A stretch of 40,320 nt of DNA. Origin: Acidimicrobiaceae bacterium (lineage in GTDB: Bacteria; Actinomycetota; Acidimicrobiia; Acidimicrobiales; Aldehydirespiratoraceae). The stretch lies in assembly GCA_009835735.1 (NCBI GenBank), contig VXWX01000042.1:1-40320 (forward strand), given 5' to 3'. Numbering within the stretch: the first letter of the stretch is position 1; the number at the start of each line of letters is the position of its first letter. The notes below the pieces were generated by a model. It saw only the letters and a list, made by a program, of their open reading frames with translations, was not told the DNA's origin and did no database searches. This document shows, piece after piece, positions 24,100-32,416 of the stretch. Both the position numbers and the translations under genes were made by a program.

Positions 24100-25278
24100 T
24101 CAGACCGCCAGCAGTTCCTTCAGATTGCCGCCCATGATCTTGGCCGCGTCGTCCGACGACAGCGACGACGGCAAGTCGTCGTAGAAGCTCACCGGATCGC
24201 CCAGGCCCTCGGGATGGGGGTAGTCGGAGCCGAACAGGATCCGGTCGGGGCTCATGACATCGATCAGCCCCTCGAGCCCGTCCTCCCAGAAGGGGTTGAC
24301 GAAGACGTTGCGCCGGAACGCGTCCAGGGGATGCTCCGGGAAGTCCTGGGGCAGCTTCTTGTACACCCCTTCCAGCTTCTCCAGCAGGGGTTTCACCCAA
24401 GTGCCGCCGTTCTCGATGGTGGCGATGCGCAGGCCGGGGAACCGGGTGAAGGCCCCGTGGCAGATCATCGCGGTCATCATGTCGCTGATGGCCCGGTTCT
24501 GCATCACCAGCAGGCGCAGCGGGTTGGGCTTGAACGGCAGGAACTCGGTCTTGCCCTCCCAGATCGAAGCGAGGTCGGCGTAGCCGGAGTCCGACGAGTG
24601 CATGCCCACCAGCACGCCGGACTCCTGCACCCGTGCCCAGAACGGATCGAATTCGGGCAAGGCCGGCGAGCGCGGCCCTCGCAGGCCCCAGGCCGGGGCC
24701 GGACGGATCAGGATGCAGCGGGCGCCCCGCTCCAGGCACCACTCCAACTCCTCGATGGCCTTCTCCACGATGGGCAGGGTGATGATGGGGGTGGCGAAGA
24801 TCCGGTCGCGGTAGTTGAACGTCCACTCGTCGTGGATCCACTCGTTGAGCGAGTGGACGACGACGTGGGTCAGGTCGGGGTCGTCACGCATGCGCTCCTC
24901 GAGCAGGCTGGCCAGGGTCGGGAACATCAGCGAGCCCTGGATGCCGAGCTCGTCGAGGTGGGGAAGGCGAGCCTGGGCGTTGCGGGCCCAGTCGGGGCAG
25001 CGGATGGGCTTGCCGAAGATCTCCCGCAGGCTCTTGCCTTCCGGGTTGCCGTGGCGGTAGTACTCCTCCTGCGCGCCCGGCGGGGCCACCACCTCGAACG
25101 TCGGGTTGGGGATGTACTCCGATATCAGGCCGTTGATGGCGATCTTGGTGCGGCCGTCGACCTGCACGTAGCGGATGGCACCCTTGTACTCGGCGGGGAG
25201 GTGCCGGGTGAAGGCGTCCTCCGTCTCGTACATGTGGTTGTCGGAGTCGTAAACGGGAAAGCCGAGGTCGCGAGCCAT
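24100..25278 (-). CDS. Amidohydrolase family protein, paralogue of the 203-1405 protein
   Basis: A 392-residue amidohydrolase_2-type TIM-barrel protein. Visible motifs are DSDNHMYE (about 11-18), the barrel histidine in GMHSSDSGY, the ENGGTW segment and the late GSDYPHPEG metal motif. ATG 25278 has AAGGAGG 8 bases upstream, and a TAACCT box (25320-25315) could serve as -10 with a leader of about 30 bases. It heads the amidohydrolase-CoA-transferase-P450 operon. Many actinobacteria carry expanded sets of this family in catabolic clusters. Hydrolase or decarboxylase chemistry is equally likely and the substrate is unknown. Confidence 0.9.
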   Translation of the reverse strand: MARDLGFPVYDSDNHMYETEDAFTRHLPAEYKGAIRYVQVDGRTKIAINGLISEYIPNPTFEVVAPPGAQEEYYRHGNPEGKSLREIFGKPIRCPDWARNAQARLPHLDELGIQGSLMFPTLASLLEERMRDDPDLTHVVVHSLNEWIHDEWTFNYRDRIFATPIITLPIVEKAIEELEWCLERGARCILIRPAPAWGLRGPRSPALPEFDPFWARVQESGVLVGMHSSDSGYADLASIWEGKTEFLPFKPNPLRLLVMQNRAISDMMTAMICHGAFTRFPGLRIATIENGGTWVKPLLEKLEGVYKKLPQDFPEHPLDAFRRNVFVNPFWEDGLEGLIDVMSPDRILFGSDYPHPEGLGDPVSFYDDLPSSLSSDDAAKIMGGNLKELLAV

Positions 25279-25349
25279 GACGGTGCCCTCCTTGCCGTCT
25301 GTGCGAGTTCGCTCAGGTTACCGTTGCTTGCGCCTTGCGGGATCGCCTA

Positions 25350-25388
25350 GTCCCGGCCGGCGGGTCGCTGCGTCCCGGCCGGCGGGTC
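25350..25388. repeat. Direct repeat, 17 bp, period 22
   Basis: GTCCCGGCCGGCGGGTC occurs at 25350-25366 and 25372-25388. Each unit is itself near-palindromic around CCGGCCGG. Two helical-turn spacing (22 bp) suits a pair of protein dimers bound on one DNA face. Confidence 0.6.
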
Positions 25389-25402
25389 CTGTCGTCGAGC
25401 CG

Positions 25403-25442
25403 AGATGACCGACACGGGCTTCGCCCTACTCGTCGGTCATCT
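25403..25442. promoter_or_regulatory. Perfect 11-bp inverted repeat with inner stem
   Basis: AGATGACCGAC (25403-25413) and its exact complement GTCGGTCATCT (25432-25442) bracket an inner GGGC-TTC-GCCC stem (25416-25426). It lies about 70 bases upstream of the synthetase start and has no T-run, so operator or mRNA hairpin is more likely than a classical terminator. Confidence 0.6.
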
Positions 25443-25502
25443 GACTCGCCGCCACCCCCCGGCCTAGCCGAGGATGCCTACGACAGATTCCAGCGGAAGT
25501 CG

Positions 25503-25508
25503 TACGCT
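25503..25508 (+). promoter_or_regulatory. TACGCT -10 box for leaderless synthetase transcript
   Basis: TACGCT ends 6 bases before ATG 25515. ACGACA at 25480-25485 matches four bases of the TTGACA -35 consensus at 17-base spacing. There is no ribosome-binding site before the ATG. Confidence 0.55.
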
Positions 25509-25514
25509 CGCGTG

Positions 25515-27182
25515 ATGGCGACCCTCGACCCCGTAACTGCCGAGCGGAGGTTCCGAGAGCCTGATTACGTGCCTACGGCCGAGCGGTTCGTGCGGCATGT
25601 GGCGGGCGAGTGGGGGGATCGCGATCTGGTGCTGTTGGGGGAGCGGCGGCTGAGTTATCGGGATCTGGAGACCGAGTCCCGGCGGTTGGGGCGGGGCCTG
25701 CTGGCCAGCGGGGTTGGTCGCGGCAGCCGGGTGGGGCTGCTGGCTCCCAACGGGCCGGAGTGGGTGGTGGCGTGGTTGGCCGCGGCCCGGATCGGGGGCG
25801 TGGTGGTGCTGCTCAACACGTTTCACAAGGCCCGGGAGCTGGGCTGGGCGCTGGCCCACTGCGAAGCAGAGGTGCTGCTCACCGTGGACCGGTACCTGAG
25901 CCACGACTACACCAGCCGGCTGGAAGAAGCCGTGGACGGCCTCAGTGACCAGCGCCGCGAGGCCATCGAGTGCGACAGCCATCCGAGTCTGCGGGCGGTG
26001 TGGATTTGGAGCGAGACCGCGGCCACACCGTCCTGGGCCGGATCGATGGACGACCTGCTGGACCGATCGGACGAGGTCTCCGACGAGCAGTTCGAGGCGG
26101 CAGCCGACGCCGTCGAACCGCAGGACCCGATGGTCGTCATCTACACGTCCGGGAGCACCGCTGAGCCCAAGGGGGTGGTCCACTCCCAGGCCTCGGTGAT
26201 CGTCCACCCGTTCAACCTGCTGCAGTTCCGGGACCTGCGGGAGGGCGACGTGCTCTACACCCCGATGCCGCTGTTCTGGGTCGGCGGTCTGTCATACGTT
26301 CTGGTCAGCGCCATGCACACCGGGGCTGCCGTCGTGTTCGAGGAGCGCTTCGAGCCCGGAAACACGCTGGATCTGATCGAGCGTCGGCGGGTGACCCACG
26401 TGATCGGCTGGCCCCACATTCCCAAGGCGCTCGTCGAGCACCCGTCCTTCGGTGAGCGTGACCTGTCCTCGATCCGGGGCGGCAGCTTCGACGAGTTGCT
26501 GCCTGTGCACCTCCGGGTCAGCGATCCCCGCAGGAAGGCCACATCGCTGGGCATGACCGAGTCGCTCGGTCCCCACTCGATCGAGGCGCTGCACGTCGAG
26601 CTGCCCGAGGGCAAGGAGGACTCGTTCGGCCGCAGCGTTCCCGGCATCGAGCACCGCATAGTCGATCCCGGCACCGGCGACAAGCTGCCGGCCAGCCGAG
26701 CCGGGGAGATCTGGATCCGGGGCTACTCGCTCATGCTGGGGCTGCTCGGACAAGACCCGGCCGACGTCTTCGAGCCCGGCGGCTGGTACCGGACCGGTGA
26801 CCGCGGCCTCCTCGACCCGGACGGCCATCTGTACTTCCAGGGCCGGCTGGGCACCGTGATCAAGGCGGGGGGCACCAATGTGGCGCCCCGCGAGGTCGAG
26901 CTCGCGATCGAGTCGCAGCCCGGCGTGATGCACGCGTTCGTGGTCGGTGTCCCCGCCGCCGACAGCCGGGGTGAGGCGGTGGCCGCCGCGGTGGTGACCA
27001 AGCCGGGCTCCGAGATCGATCCGGTGGACCTGCAGGCCCGCCTCCGCAGCGAGCTGGCGAGCTACAAGGTCCCTCGCCATGTGGCCGTGTTCGCCGAGCA
27101 GCAGGACCTGCCGTGGCTGGAGTCGGGAAAGATCGACCTCCAGGCCCTCCGCCGCCTGCTCGCCGAGCGTTTCGGCCGTTAA
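25515..27182 (+). CDS. AMP-dependent acyl-CoA synthetase/ligase
   Basis: A 555-residue ANL-superfamily ligase that adenylates a carboxylic acid and transfers it to CoA. The P-loop YTSGSTAEPKG is at 210-220, the A5 motif is seen in SLGMTESLG, A7/A8 in YRTGDRG and FQGRLGTVIKAGG, and the catalytic lysine in ESGKIDLQ near the C terminus. Start ATG 25515 is chosen over upstream in-frame codons because a -10 box lies 6 bases away; GTG 25512 is directly adjacent. It is monocistronic, divergent from the amidohydrolase operon, and converges with the FtsX-like permease gene across 17 bases. It likely activates a free acid for the dehydrogenases nearby. Confidence 0.93.
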   Translation: MATLDPVTAERRFREPDYVPTAERFVRHVAGEWGDRDLVLLGERRLSYRDLETESRRLGRGLLASGVGRGSRVGLLAPNGPEWVVAWLAAARIGGVVVLLNTFHKARELGWALAHCEAEVLLTVDRYLSHDYTSRLEEAVDGLSDQRREAIECDSHPSLRAVWIWSETAATPSWAGSMDDLLDRSDEVSDEQFEAAADAVEPQDPMVVIYTSGSTAEPKGVVHSQASVIVHPFNLLQFRDLREGDVLYTPMPLFWVGGLSYVLVSAMHTGAAVVFEERFEPGNTLDLIERRRVTHVIGWPHIPKALVEHPSFGERDLSSIRGGSFDELLPVHLRVSDPRRKATSLGMTESLGPHSIEALHVELPEGKEDSFGRSVPGIEHRIVDPGTGDKLPASRAGEIWIRGYSLMLGLLGQDPADVFEPGGWYRTGDRGLLDPDGHLYFQGRLGTVIKAGGTNVAPREVELAIESQPGVMHAFVVGVPAADSRGEAVAAAVVTKPGSEIDPVDLQARLRSELASYKVPRHVAVFAEQQDLPWLESGKIDLQALRRLLAERFGR

Positions 27183-27199
27183 CCGCGCCGCTCGGCCTC

Positions 27200-29779
27200 T
27201 CAGTGGTAGGAGATGGCCTCCAGCAGGTCGATGCGGTTGGCCCGGCGGGCCGGTGCCAGCGAAGCCAGGAGGCCGGCCACCGCCGACACGACCAGGTACA
27301 CCACGACGGTGCCCCCCGGCAAAGCCACGGTGGAGATGATTTTGCTGGGGAGGGACCCGGCCGCGATCGACCCCGCCACCAGCCCGGTAACGACACCGAT
27401 GACCCCGCCGAAGACGGCCACGATGACCCCCTCCAGCAGGATGGCGGCCCGGATCTGCCGCTTGCCCATGCCCACCGCCCGCAGCAGCCCGATCTCGCGG
27501 GTCCGCTCGAACACCGACAGGGCCATGGTGTTGGAGAAGCCCATCACCGCGATCACCAACGCCATGATCAGGAACACGTTGATCACGACCAGCAGGTTGT
27601 CGACCTGAGTGGACCGGCTGGCGCGGTACTCAGCCTGGTCGCGCACTACGACCTGCGGGTACTCGGCGAGACCCGCCGCCAGCGCGGCCCGGGCGTCCTC
27701 GCGGCTGACTCCCGCCGCGGTGACGGCGGTGACAAGGCTGTCCTGGTCACCGACGACGTAGCGGTCCCAGTCCTCCAGGTCGATGACCCAGGAGCCCACC
27801 ACCGAGTCCTCGGTGTGGAGGGCCACCACTTCGAAGGCGACTTCCTCACGGCCCGAGATCTCCAGCCGCACTTCGTCGCCCACGGCGAGGCCGAGCTCCT
27901 CGGCGGCATCGACATGCACCATCACGTCACCGGGACCGGCTCCGGCCACGCTGCCGGAGGTGACGTTCGGCTCCACATGGCTCGAGAACGAGGCGAGGTT
28001 GGCCGCCGAGAGCACGTGCTGGGTGCCGTCGGCCGTGCGCACGCCGTTCGGCCGGAACCGGAACACCTCCACCGATTCAAGTTCGGGTACATGGACGATC
28101 TCGGATCCGGCTTCCGAACTGAATGCGAGCTGCCGGTCGTCGCAGCGACCGGCGCACAGCATCCAGTCCGCTCGGACCGAGTCCTCCAGCTGGCCGTTGA
28201 GGGTCTCCTTGAAGGACGTGCCCAGCACGGTGACCAGCGACACCATGGCCAGCCCGATCATCAACGCCGAGGCGGTGGTGGCCGTGCGGCGGGGGTTGCG
28301 AACCGCGTTGAGTCGGGCCAGACGCCCGTTCAGGCGGAACAGGCGCGCTGCCGGCCATCCCAGCACCTGCGACATCGGACCGGCGACGGCGGGGCTGCAG
28401 ATGTTGACTCCCACCAGCACCCCTAGGGCGCCGAAGCCGAGCAGCAGGACGAGGGCCGATATGGACAGGTCCGACAGCAGACCCACGACCAGAAGCACCA
28501 GCCCGATCACGCCGACCACCGACCCGATGATGATCGACCGGCGCTGGCTGTAGGGATCGATGTTGGCATCATCGGCCAACGCCACCATGGGCGTCACCCG
28601 GCGGGCCCGCATCGCCGGCAACAGGGAGATGATCACCGTCAGACCGACACCAAGCGCAAGCGCGGCGAGGATCGGGCCCGCGCCGACCGTGAGTTCTGTC
28701 GGGGGAAGATTCGAACCTGCGGCGGCCAGGATGCCGCCTATGGCCTCCGACACCAGCAGGCCGAGACCGAGACCCACCACGGCAGCCAACGCGCCCATGA
28801 CCAGAGCCTCGAGAGCCACCGTCGAGGCCACCTGTCGCCGGTCGGCTCCGAGCACCCGCAGCAATCCGAACTCCTTGAGGCGCTGGCCTGTGACCAGGGT
28901 GAAGGTGTTGTAGGTGATGAACGCCGAGATGACCAGCACGATGACGGCGAAGGCCAGCAGCGCGTTGCGGAAGACGTCCAGCAGGTCGCTCATCTCCTGA
29001 TCGCGGGCTTCGACCTGCTCCTGCTGCGAGAGGACCACGTACGCCGGACCCAGTTCGCGCTCGATGGACGCGGTCACCTCGTCGATCGAGGCGCCCGGCG
29101 TCAGGCGCACGTCGATGAGGTCGTATCCGCCGCCGCCGTGCAGGACCTCGCGAGCGGTGTCCATGTCCCAGGCGACCAGCTGGAACGGGGCCTGGAAATC
29201 GGGCTCCATGAAGTAGAAGACGCCGACCAGTTCGAACCGATGCGTTCCGGTGGGGGTAGCGACCCTGTAGCGCTCACCGATCCGGAAGCCGAAGGTGGCC
29301 GCAGTGTGCTGGTCCATGGCGAACTCGTCCGGCCCGGCAGGCCGGCGGCTGATCCCGTCGTCGAGAGGGAAGATCCGGCCCAGCGACTCGTCCTCCGGCC
29401 AGCCCATTCCGCCTTGCTGGGAGAGCTCCGGATCGGTGGCCTCGCCGTCGGCGCCGATGGCCACGACGTTGAACTCCGACACCGCCCCGGCGGTCTTCTC
29501 CACACCGTCGATCGCTTCCAGCCGATCCTTCAACGAGGGGTTGAGCAGGGGCAGGTCCTGCCACTGGTCGGCGGTGCCCAAGGTCGACTGCGAGCGGACC
29601 GACAGGTCGACCTGGTCGTAGAGATCGCCGGCCAGATCGCTGAAGGCGGCTCGCAACCCGTCGGTGTTGATCAGCACGCCGACGGTGAGGGCCACCCCGA
29701 TCACCACCGCCAGGGTGGTGAGGGTAAACCGGATCCGCGTGGCCGCTATGTTGCGGAGGCTGTAGCGCAGCAGCGTCAT
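27200..29779 (-). CDS. FtsX-like ABC transporter permease, two FtsX domains
   Basis: An 859-residue membrane protein of the MacB/LolE-like type VII ABC family. An N-terminal helix (about 15-40) is followed by a large extracytoplasmic domain. The first FtsX helix bundle is near 265-400, further helices near 420-480, then a second extracytoplasmic domain, and a final FtsX bundle near 730-850 with LLRAVGMGKRQIRAAILLEG. This duplicated arrangement is common in actinobacteria. Such complexes extract lipids or lipoproteins or expel peptides through mechanical motion rather than transporting through a channel. A CAGRCDD pair in the second outer domain could form a disulfide. It follows its ATPase gene by 45 bases. 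Confidence 0.92.
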   Translation of the reverse strand: MTLLRYSLRNIAATRIRFTLTTLAVVIGVALTVGVLINTDGLRAAFSDLAGDLYDQVDLSVRSQSTLGTADQWQDLPLLNPSLKDRLEAIDGVEKTAGAVSEFNVVAIGADGEATDPELSQQGGMGWPEDESLGRIFPLDDGISRRPAGPDEFAMDQHTAATFGFRIGERYRVATPTGTHRFELVGVFYFMEPDFQAPFQLVAWDMDTAREVLHGGGGYDLIDVRLTPGASIDEVTASIERELGPAYVVLSQQEQVEARDQEMSDLLDVFRNALLAFAVIVLVISAFITYNTFTLVTGQRLKEFGLLRVLGADRRQVASTVALEALVMGALAAVVGLGLGLLVSEAIGGILAAAGSNLPPTELTVGAGPILAALALGVGLTVIISLLPAMRARRVTPMVALADDANIDPYSQRRSIIIGSVVGVIGLVLLVVGLLSDLSISALVLLLGFGALGVLVGVNICSPAVAGPMSQVLGWPAARLFRLNGRLARLNAVRNPRRTATTASALMIGLAMVSLVTVLGTSFKETLNGQLEDSVRADWMLCAGRCDDRQLAFSSEAGSEIVHVPELESVEVFRFRPNGVRTADGTQHVLSAANLASFSSHVEPNVTSGSVAGAGPGDVMVHVDAAEELGLAVGDEVRLEISGREEVAFEVVALHTEDSVVGSWVIDLEDWDRYVVGDQDSLVTAVTAAGVSREDARAALAAGLAEYPQVVVRDQAEYRASRSTQVDNLLVVINVFLIMALVIAVMGFSNTMALSVFERTREIGLLRAVGMGKRQIRAAILLEGVIVAVFGGVIGVVTGLVAGSIAAGSLPSKIISTVALPGGTVVVYLVVSAVAGLLASLAPARRANRIDLLEAISYH

Positions 29780-29824
29780 CGGTCCGCTACTTCGATGGCC
29801 TCGGAAGCTCGGCCTCTGGTGGCA

Positions 29825-30655
29825 TCACTCTTCCAGTTCCTCCATGAACTTGAGGACTTCGTCCATGCTGGCGCCCTCGGGGATGCCCCGGATGAACTGG
29901 CCCACCTGAAGGATCTTCATATGGTCGAGGATGAGCTCGGCGCTGGGATTGATCAGCTCGCCCCGGAGGATGCCGTCGGACAGGAACACCGTCCGGTCGG
30001 CGAAAGAGGCCGCCCGGGCGTCGTGGGTCACCATCGCGATGGTCTGGCCCAGATCGTCCACCGCCTGGCGCATGAAGCGGAGAACGTCGGTGCCGGACCG
30101 GGAGTCGAGATTGCCGGTGGGCTCATCAGCGAAGATGATCTCCGGCTTGCTGGCCAGCGCCCTGGCTACCGCCACCCTCTGCTGCTGGCCGCCGGACAGC
30201 TCATTGGGCCGGTGGCCCAAACGGTCGCCCAAGCCCACAGTGGCGACCACCCGGTCAACCCACTCCTGTTCGGGCTGGCGCCGGGCCAGTTCGATGGGCA
30301 GGGTGATGTTCTCGATGGCGGTCAGCGTCGGCACCAGGTTGAACGCCTGGAAGATGAACCCCACCCGCTCGCGGCGCAGCCGGGTCAACTCCTTGTCGGT
30401 GAGGGTGCTCAAGTCCGTGTCACCAATGAAGGCCCGGCCCTCGGTGAGGTCGTCGAGCGCGGCCATGCACTGCATGAGTGTCGACTTACCCGACCCCGAC
30501 GGGCCCATGATCGCGGTGAACTGGCCCCTCTCGAAGGTGATGTTCACGCCGTTGAGGGCCCGGACCTCGATCTCGCCCGAGCCGTAGATCTTGACCGCGT
30601 CCTCAGCGCGGGCCGCCACGACCGCCGCGGAGGATTGGACCGCAGCGTCGCTCAT
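29825..30655 (-). CDS. ABC transporter ATPase, MacB/LolD type
   Basis: A 276-residue ATPase. Walker A GPSGSGKST is at 51-59, signature LSGGQQQRVAVARAL, Walker B IIFADEPTGNLDSR and H-loop MVTHD. The order and EPTGNLDSR segment are diagnostic of the MacB/LolD/FtsE branch. A C-terminal extension of about 45 acidic residues is longer than in typical LolD. The ATG at 30655 has AGAGGAG about 8 bases upstream. It is encoded with the FtsX-like permease and should drive it. Cargo unknown. The 62 bases upstream separate it from the acyl-CoA dehydrogenase stop. Confidence 0.93.
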   Translation of the reverse strand: MSDAAVQSSAAVVAARAEDAVKIYGSGEIEVRALNGVNITFERGQFTAIMGPSGSGKSTLMQCMAALDDLTEGRAFIGDTDLSTLTDKELTRLRRERVGFIFQAFNLVPTLTAIENITLPIELARRQPEQEWVDRVVATVGLGDRLGHRPNELSGGQQQRVAVARALASKPEIIFADEPTGNLDSRSGTDVLRFMRQAVDDLGQTIAMVTHDARAASFADRTVFLSDGILRGELINPSAELILDHMKILQVGQFIRGIPEGASMDEVLKFMEELEE

Positions 30656-30717
30656 GACGTCGGCTCCTCTCGTACCTGTTTGCCGTTCATATTGCCACGA
30701 TCATCCGTAATCGCGGC

Positions 30718-31887
30718 TCAGCCTCTGGGCAGGCCCAAGAGGCGCTCGGCGACAATGTTGCGCTGGATCTCGTCGGTTCCGCCCGCGATGGAGCCCGCCT
30801 TAGACCACAGCCACTGGCGCTGCCAGCTGCCGGCCGACAGGTCCGGGCCCCCGTCAGGCCACAGCGGGGACTCTTCGCCGAGAATGTCCAGGGCGGTGGC
30901 CGAGAGCCGGCGGGTCATCGACGAGTGGACCAGCTTGGTGATGCTCGAGTCGGGACCAGGCTCGACGCCGCGGCCCAGCTGCGACAGCGTCCGGAAATTG
31001 CGCAGCCGCAACAGCCGCAGCTCGACGTAAGCGTCCACGATGCCGTCGGCGACAGGCGGATCGGCCAGGGCGCTGCGGCCTCGGGGATCGGCCATCAACT
31101 CGTCGAAGTAGACCTCGTGCACCACCTGTTCCTTGAACGGATAGGCGGTGCCCCGCTCGTGGGCCAGGGTGGTGCTGGCCACTGCCCATCCCCGGTGCAA
31201 CCCGCCGATCAGGCAGTCGGACGGCACGAACACCTCGTCCAGGCTCACCTGATTGAATTCGAACTCGCCGGTGATCTGGCGCAGGGGGCGGATCTCCACG
31301 CCCGGCGCCTCCATGTCGATGACCATGCAGGAGATCCCGCTGTGGCGGCCTCCCTCGGCTTCCAGGTCGGTACGCACCAGAGCGATCCCCCACCTGGCGA
31401 ACCCCGCGTACGAGGTCCACACCTTCTCGCCGGTTACCAGCCACCCGCCGGCGGCCGGCTCAGCGCGAGTTCTCAGCGATGCCAGGTCCGATCCGGCGTC
31501 GGGCTCGCTGAAGAGCTGGCACCAGATCTCGCCGGCGTCGAGGATCGACGGCAGCCACCTCTGCTGCTGGGCGGGAGTTCCGTGGGCCAGCAGCGTCGGC
31601 CCGGCCAGGTTGATGCCCACCCGGTTGACCGGTTGCGGTGCGCCGGCTCGGGCGTACTCCATGTTGTAGAGCGCCACCTCCACCGGAGTGGCGGCCCGGC
31701 CCCCGACCGACTCCGGCCAAGCGATGGCCACCATCCGGGCATCGGCCAGCTTCGCCTGCCAGCGCCGGCCCCATTCGATCGCCTCTTCTCCGCTGAGAGC
31801 GGCGTCGGGACGCTCGGTGTTGCCGGCGAGCCAGGCCCGCACCTCGCGTGCGAACGCCCTCTCGTCAGCCGAAAGCGCCAAGTCCAT
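30718..31887 (-). CDS. Acyl-CoA dehydrogenase
   Basis: A 389-residue FAD-dependent acyl-CoA dehydrogenase. The flavin block reads QLFSEPDAGSDLASLRTRAE, the helix-G base motif LAHERG is present, and the C terminus has IAGGTDEIQRNIVAERLLG. The base position used by medium-chain enzymes is glycine, so the LAHER glutamate is the likely base. It is highly similar to the protein at 36984-38168 (same SEPDAGSDLASLRTRAEPA and VWTSYA segments), indicating duplication. No partner subunit is adjacent. Start ATG 31887 follows a TAGGGT box by nine bases without a ribosome-binding site. Confidence 0.93.
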   Translation of the reverse strand: MDLALSADERAFAREVRAWLAGNTERPDAALSGEEAIEWGRRWQAKLADARMVAIAWPESVGGRAATPVEVALYNMEYARAGAPQPVNRVGINLAGPTLLAHGTPAQQQRWLPSILDAGEIWCQLFSEPDAGSDLASLRTRAEPAAGGWLVTGEKVWTSYAGFARWGIALVRTDLEAEGGRHSGISCMVIDMEAPGVEIRPLRQITGEFEFNQVSLDEVFVPSDCLIGGLHRGWAVASTTLAHERGTAYPFKEQVVHEVYFDELMADPRGRSALADPPVADGIVDAYVELRLLRLRNFRTLSQLGRGVEPGPDSSITKLVHSSMTRRLSATALDILGEESPLWPDGGPDLSAGSWQRQWLWSKAGSIAGGTDEIQRNIVAERLLGLPRG

Positions 31888-31896
31888 GCGTCGCGG

Positions 31897-31902
31897 ACCC
31901 TA
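31897..31902 (-). promoter_or_regulatory. TAGGGT -10 box for the dehydrogenase
   Basis: It is read on the minus strand and ends nine bases before ATG 31887, consistent with a leaderless transcript. The last three bases are GC-rich, so this is the weaker of the divergent pair. Confidence 0.4.
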
Positions 31903-31939
31903 CCGCCCCCCAACGCGGCAGCGCCCGACTCCAGACGGG

Positions 31940-31945
31940 TAGCGT
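31940..31945 (+). promoter_or_regulatory. TAGCGT -10 box for the SnoaL-like operon
   Basis: The same hexamer as before the dehydrogenase at 3842. Five bases (GAGGT) separate it from ATG 31951, too close for a ribosome-binding site to work, favouring leaderless initiation. Confidence 0.5.
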
Positions 31946-31950
31946 GAGGT

Positions 31951-32400
31951 ATGGACAACGCCGCGCACGACTTGGATGCGGCTGCGGCGACGGATGCGAT
32001 CCGGCTGCTGCTCGACACAGCCGCGATCCGCCGGCTGCTGGCCGCGTGCTGCCACACCCTCGACGACGGCCACTTCGAAGAGTGGGTCAAGCTGTACACC
32101 GACGACTGCAAGTTCGCGGTGATGGGGAGCCGCGCTCAGGGGCGTGAGGAGATGCGGGCCATGATCGAGCCCTTCCAGACGACCGAGCTCAGGGGCAAGC
32201 ACATGATCAGCGAGCCCCGCATCAACGTGCACGGCGACGAAGCCAACGCCACGACGGACTTCGCTTTTGTGGCCAGGGACAACAAGATCCTGCAGACCGG
32301 CCGCTACCACGACGTTCTTCGCCGGGAACCCGACGGCTGGCTGGTGGCGGGTCGGGAGATCGTGTTCACCGGCGACGAGCCGATCGGCCTCGACGACTGA
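31951..32400 (+). CDS. SnoaL/NTF2-like domain protein
   Basis: A 149-residue small alpha+beta-barrel protein of the SnoaL-like (nuclear transport factor 2 fold) family. The N-terminal helix contains AAIRRLLAACCHTLDDGHFEEW, with strand-rich remainder ending VAGREIVFTGDEP. Family members act as cyclases, isomerases, hydratases, dehydratases or simple binding proteins. Aspartate/histidine residues (D60-region YTDD, KHMISEPR) could be active-site groups, but no precise assignment is possible. It heads an operon with acyl-CoA synthetase, alcohol dehydrogenase and VOC protein, with a 16-base gap to the synthetase, suggesting a ring- or hydroxyl-bearing small substrate. Confidence 0.85.
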   Translation: MDNAAHDLDAAAATDAIRLLLDTAAIRRLLAACCHTLDDGHFEEWVKLYTDDCKFAVMGSRAQGREEMRAMIEPFQTTELRGKHMISEPRINVHGDEANATTDFAFVARDNKILQTGRYHDVLRREPDGWLVAGREIVFTGDEPIGLDD

Positions 32401-32416
32401 ACACCGCGGACCGCCC

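Larger units (their letters stand above)
25279..25514. promoter_or_regulatory. Divergent intergenic region with repeats and hairpin
   Basis: The 236 bases are the longest non-coding stretch in the window. They contain a tandem 17-bp repeat (25350-25388), a strong inverted repeat (25403-25442), a candidate minus-strand TAACCT box (25320-25315) and a plus-strand ACGACA-17-TACGCT promoter (25480-25508) for the acyl-CoA synthetase. Confidence 0.55.
31888..31950. promoter_or_regulatory. Compact 63-bp divergent promoter pair
   Basis: Two -10-like boxes point outward: minus-strand TAGGGT (31902-31897) and plus-strand TAGCGT (31940-31945). Both lie 5-9 bases from a start codon. No other element is visible. 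Confidence 0.45.

Noticed and set aside
22936-25350. An 804-codon open frame on the plus strand opposite the CoA-transferase and amidohydrolase genes
   Set aside because: It has His/Arg/Gln-rich, low-complexity translation typical of antisense frames in GC-rich coding DNA, and the minus-strand genes have clear families.
27183-27199. Possible terminator between convergent synthetase and FtsX permease genes
   Set aside because: The 17-base gap has no inverted repeat or T-run.
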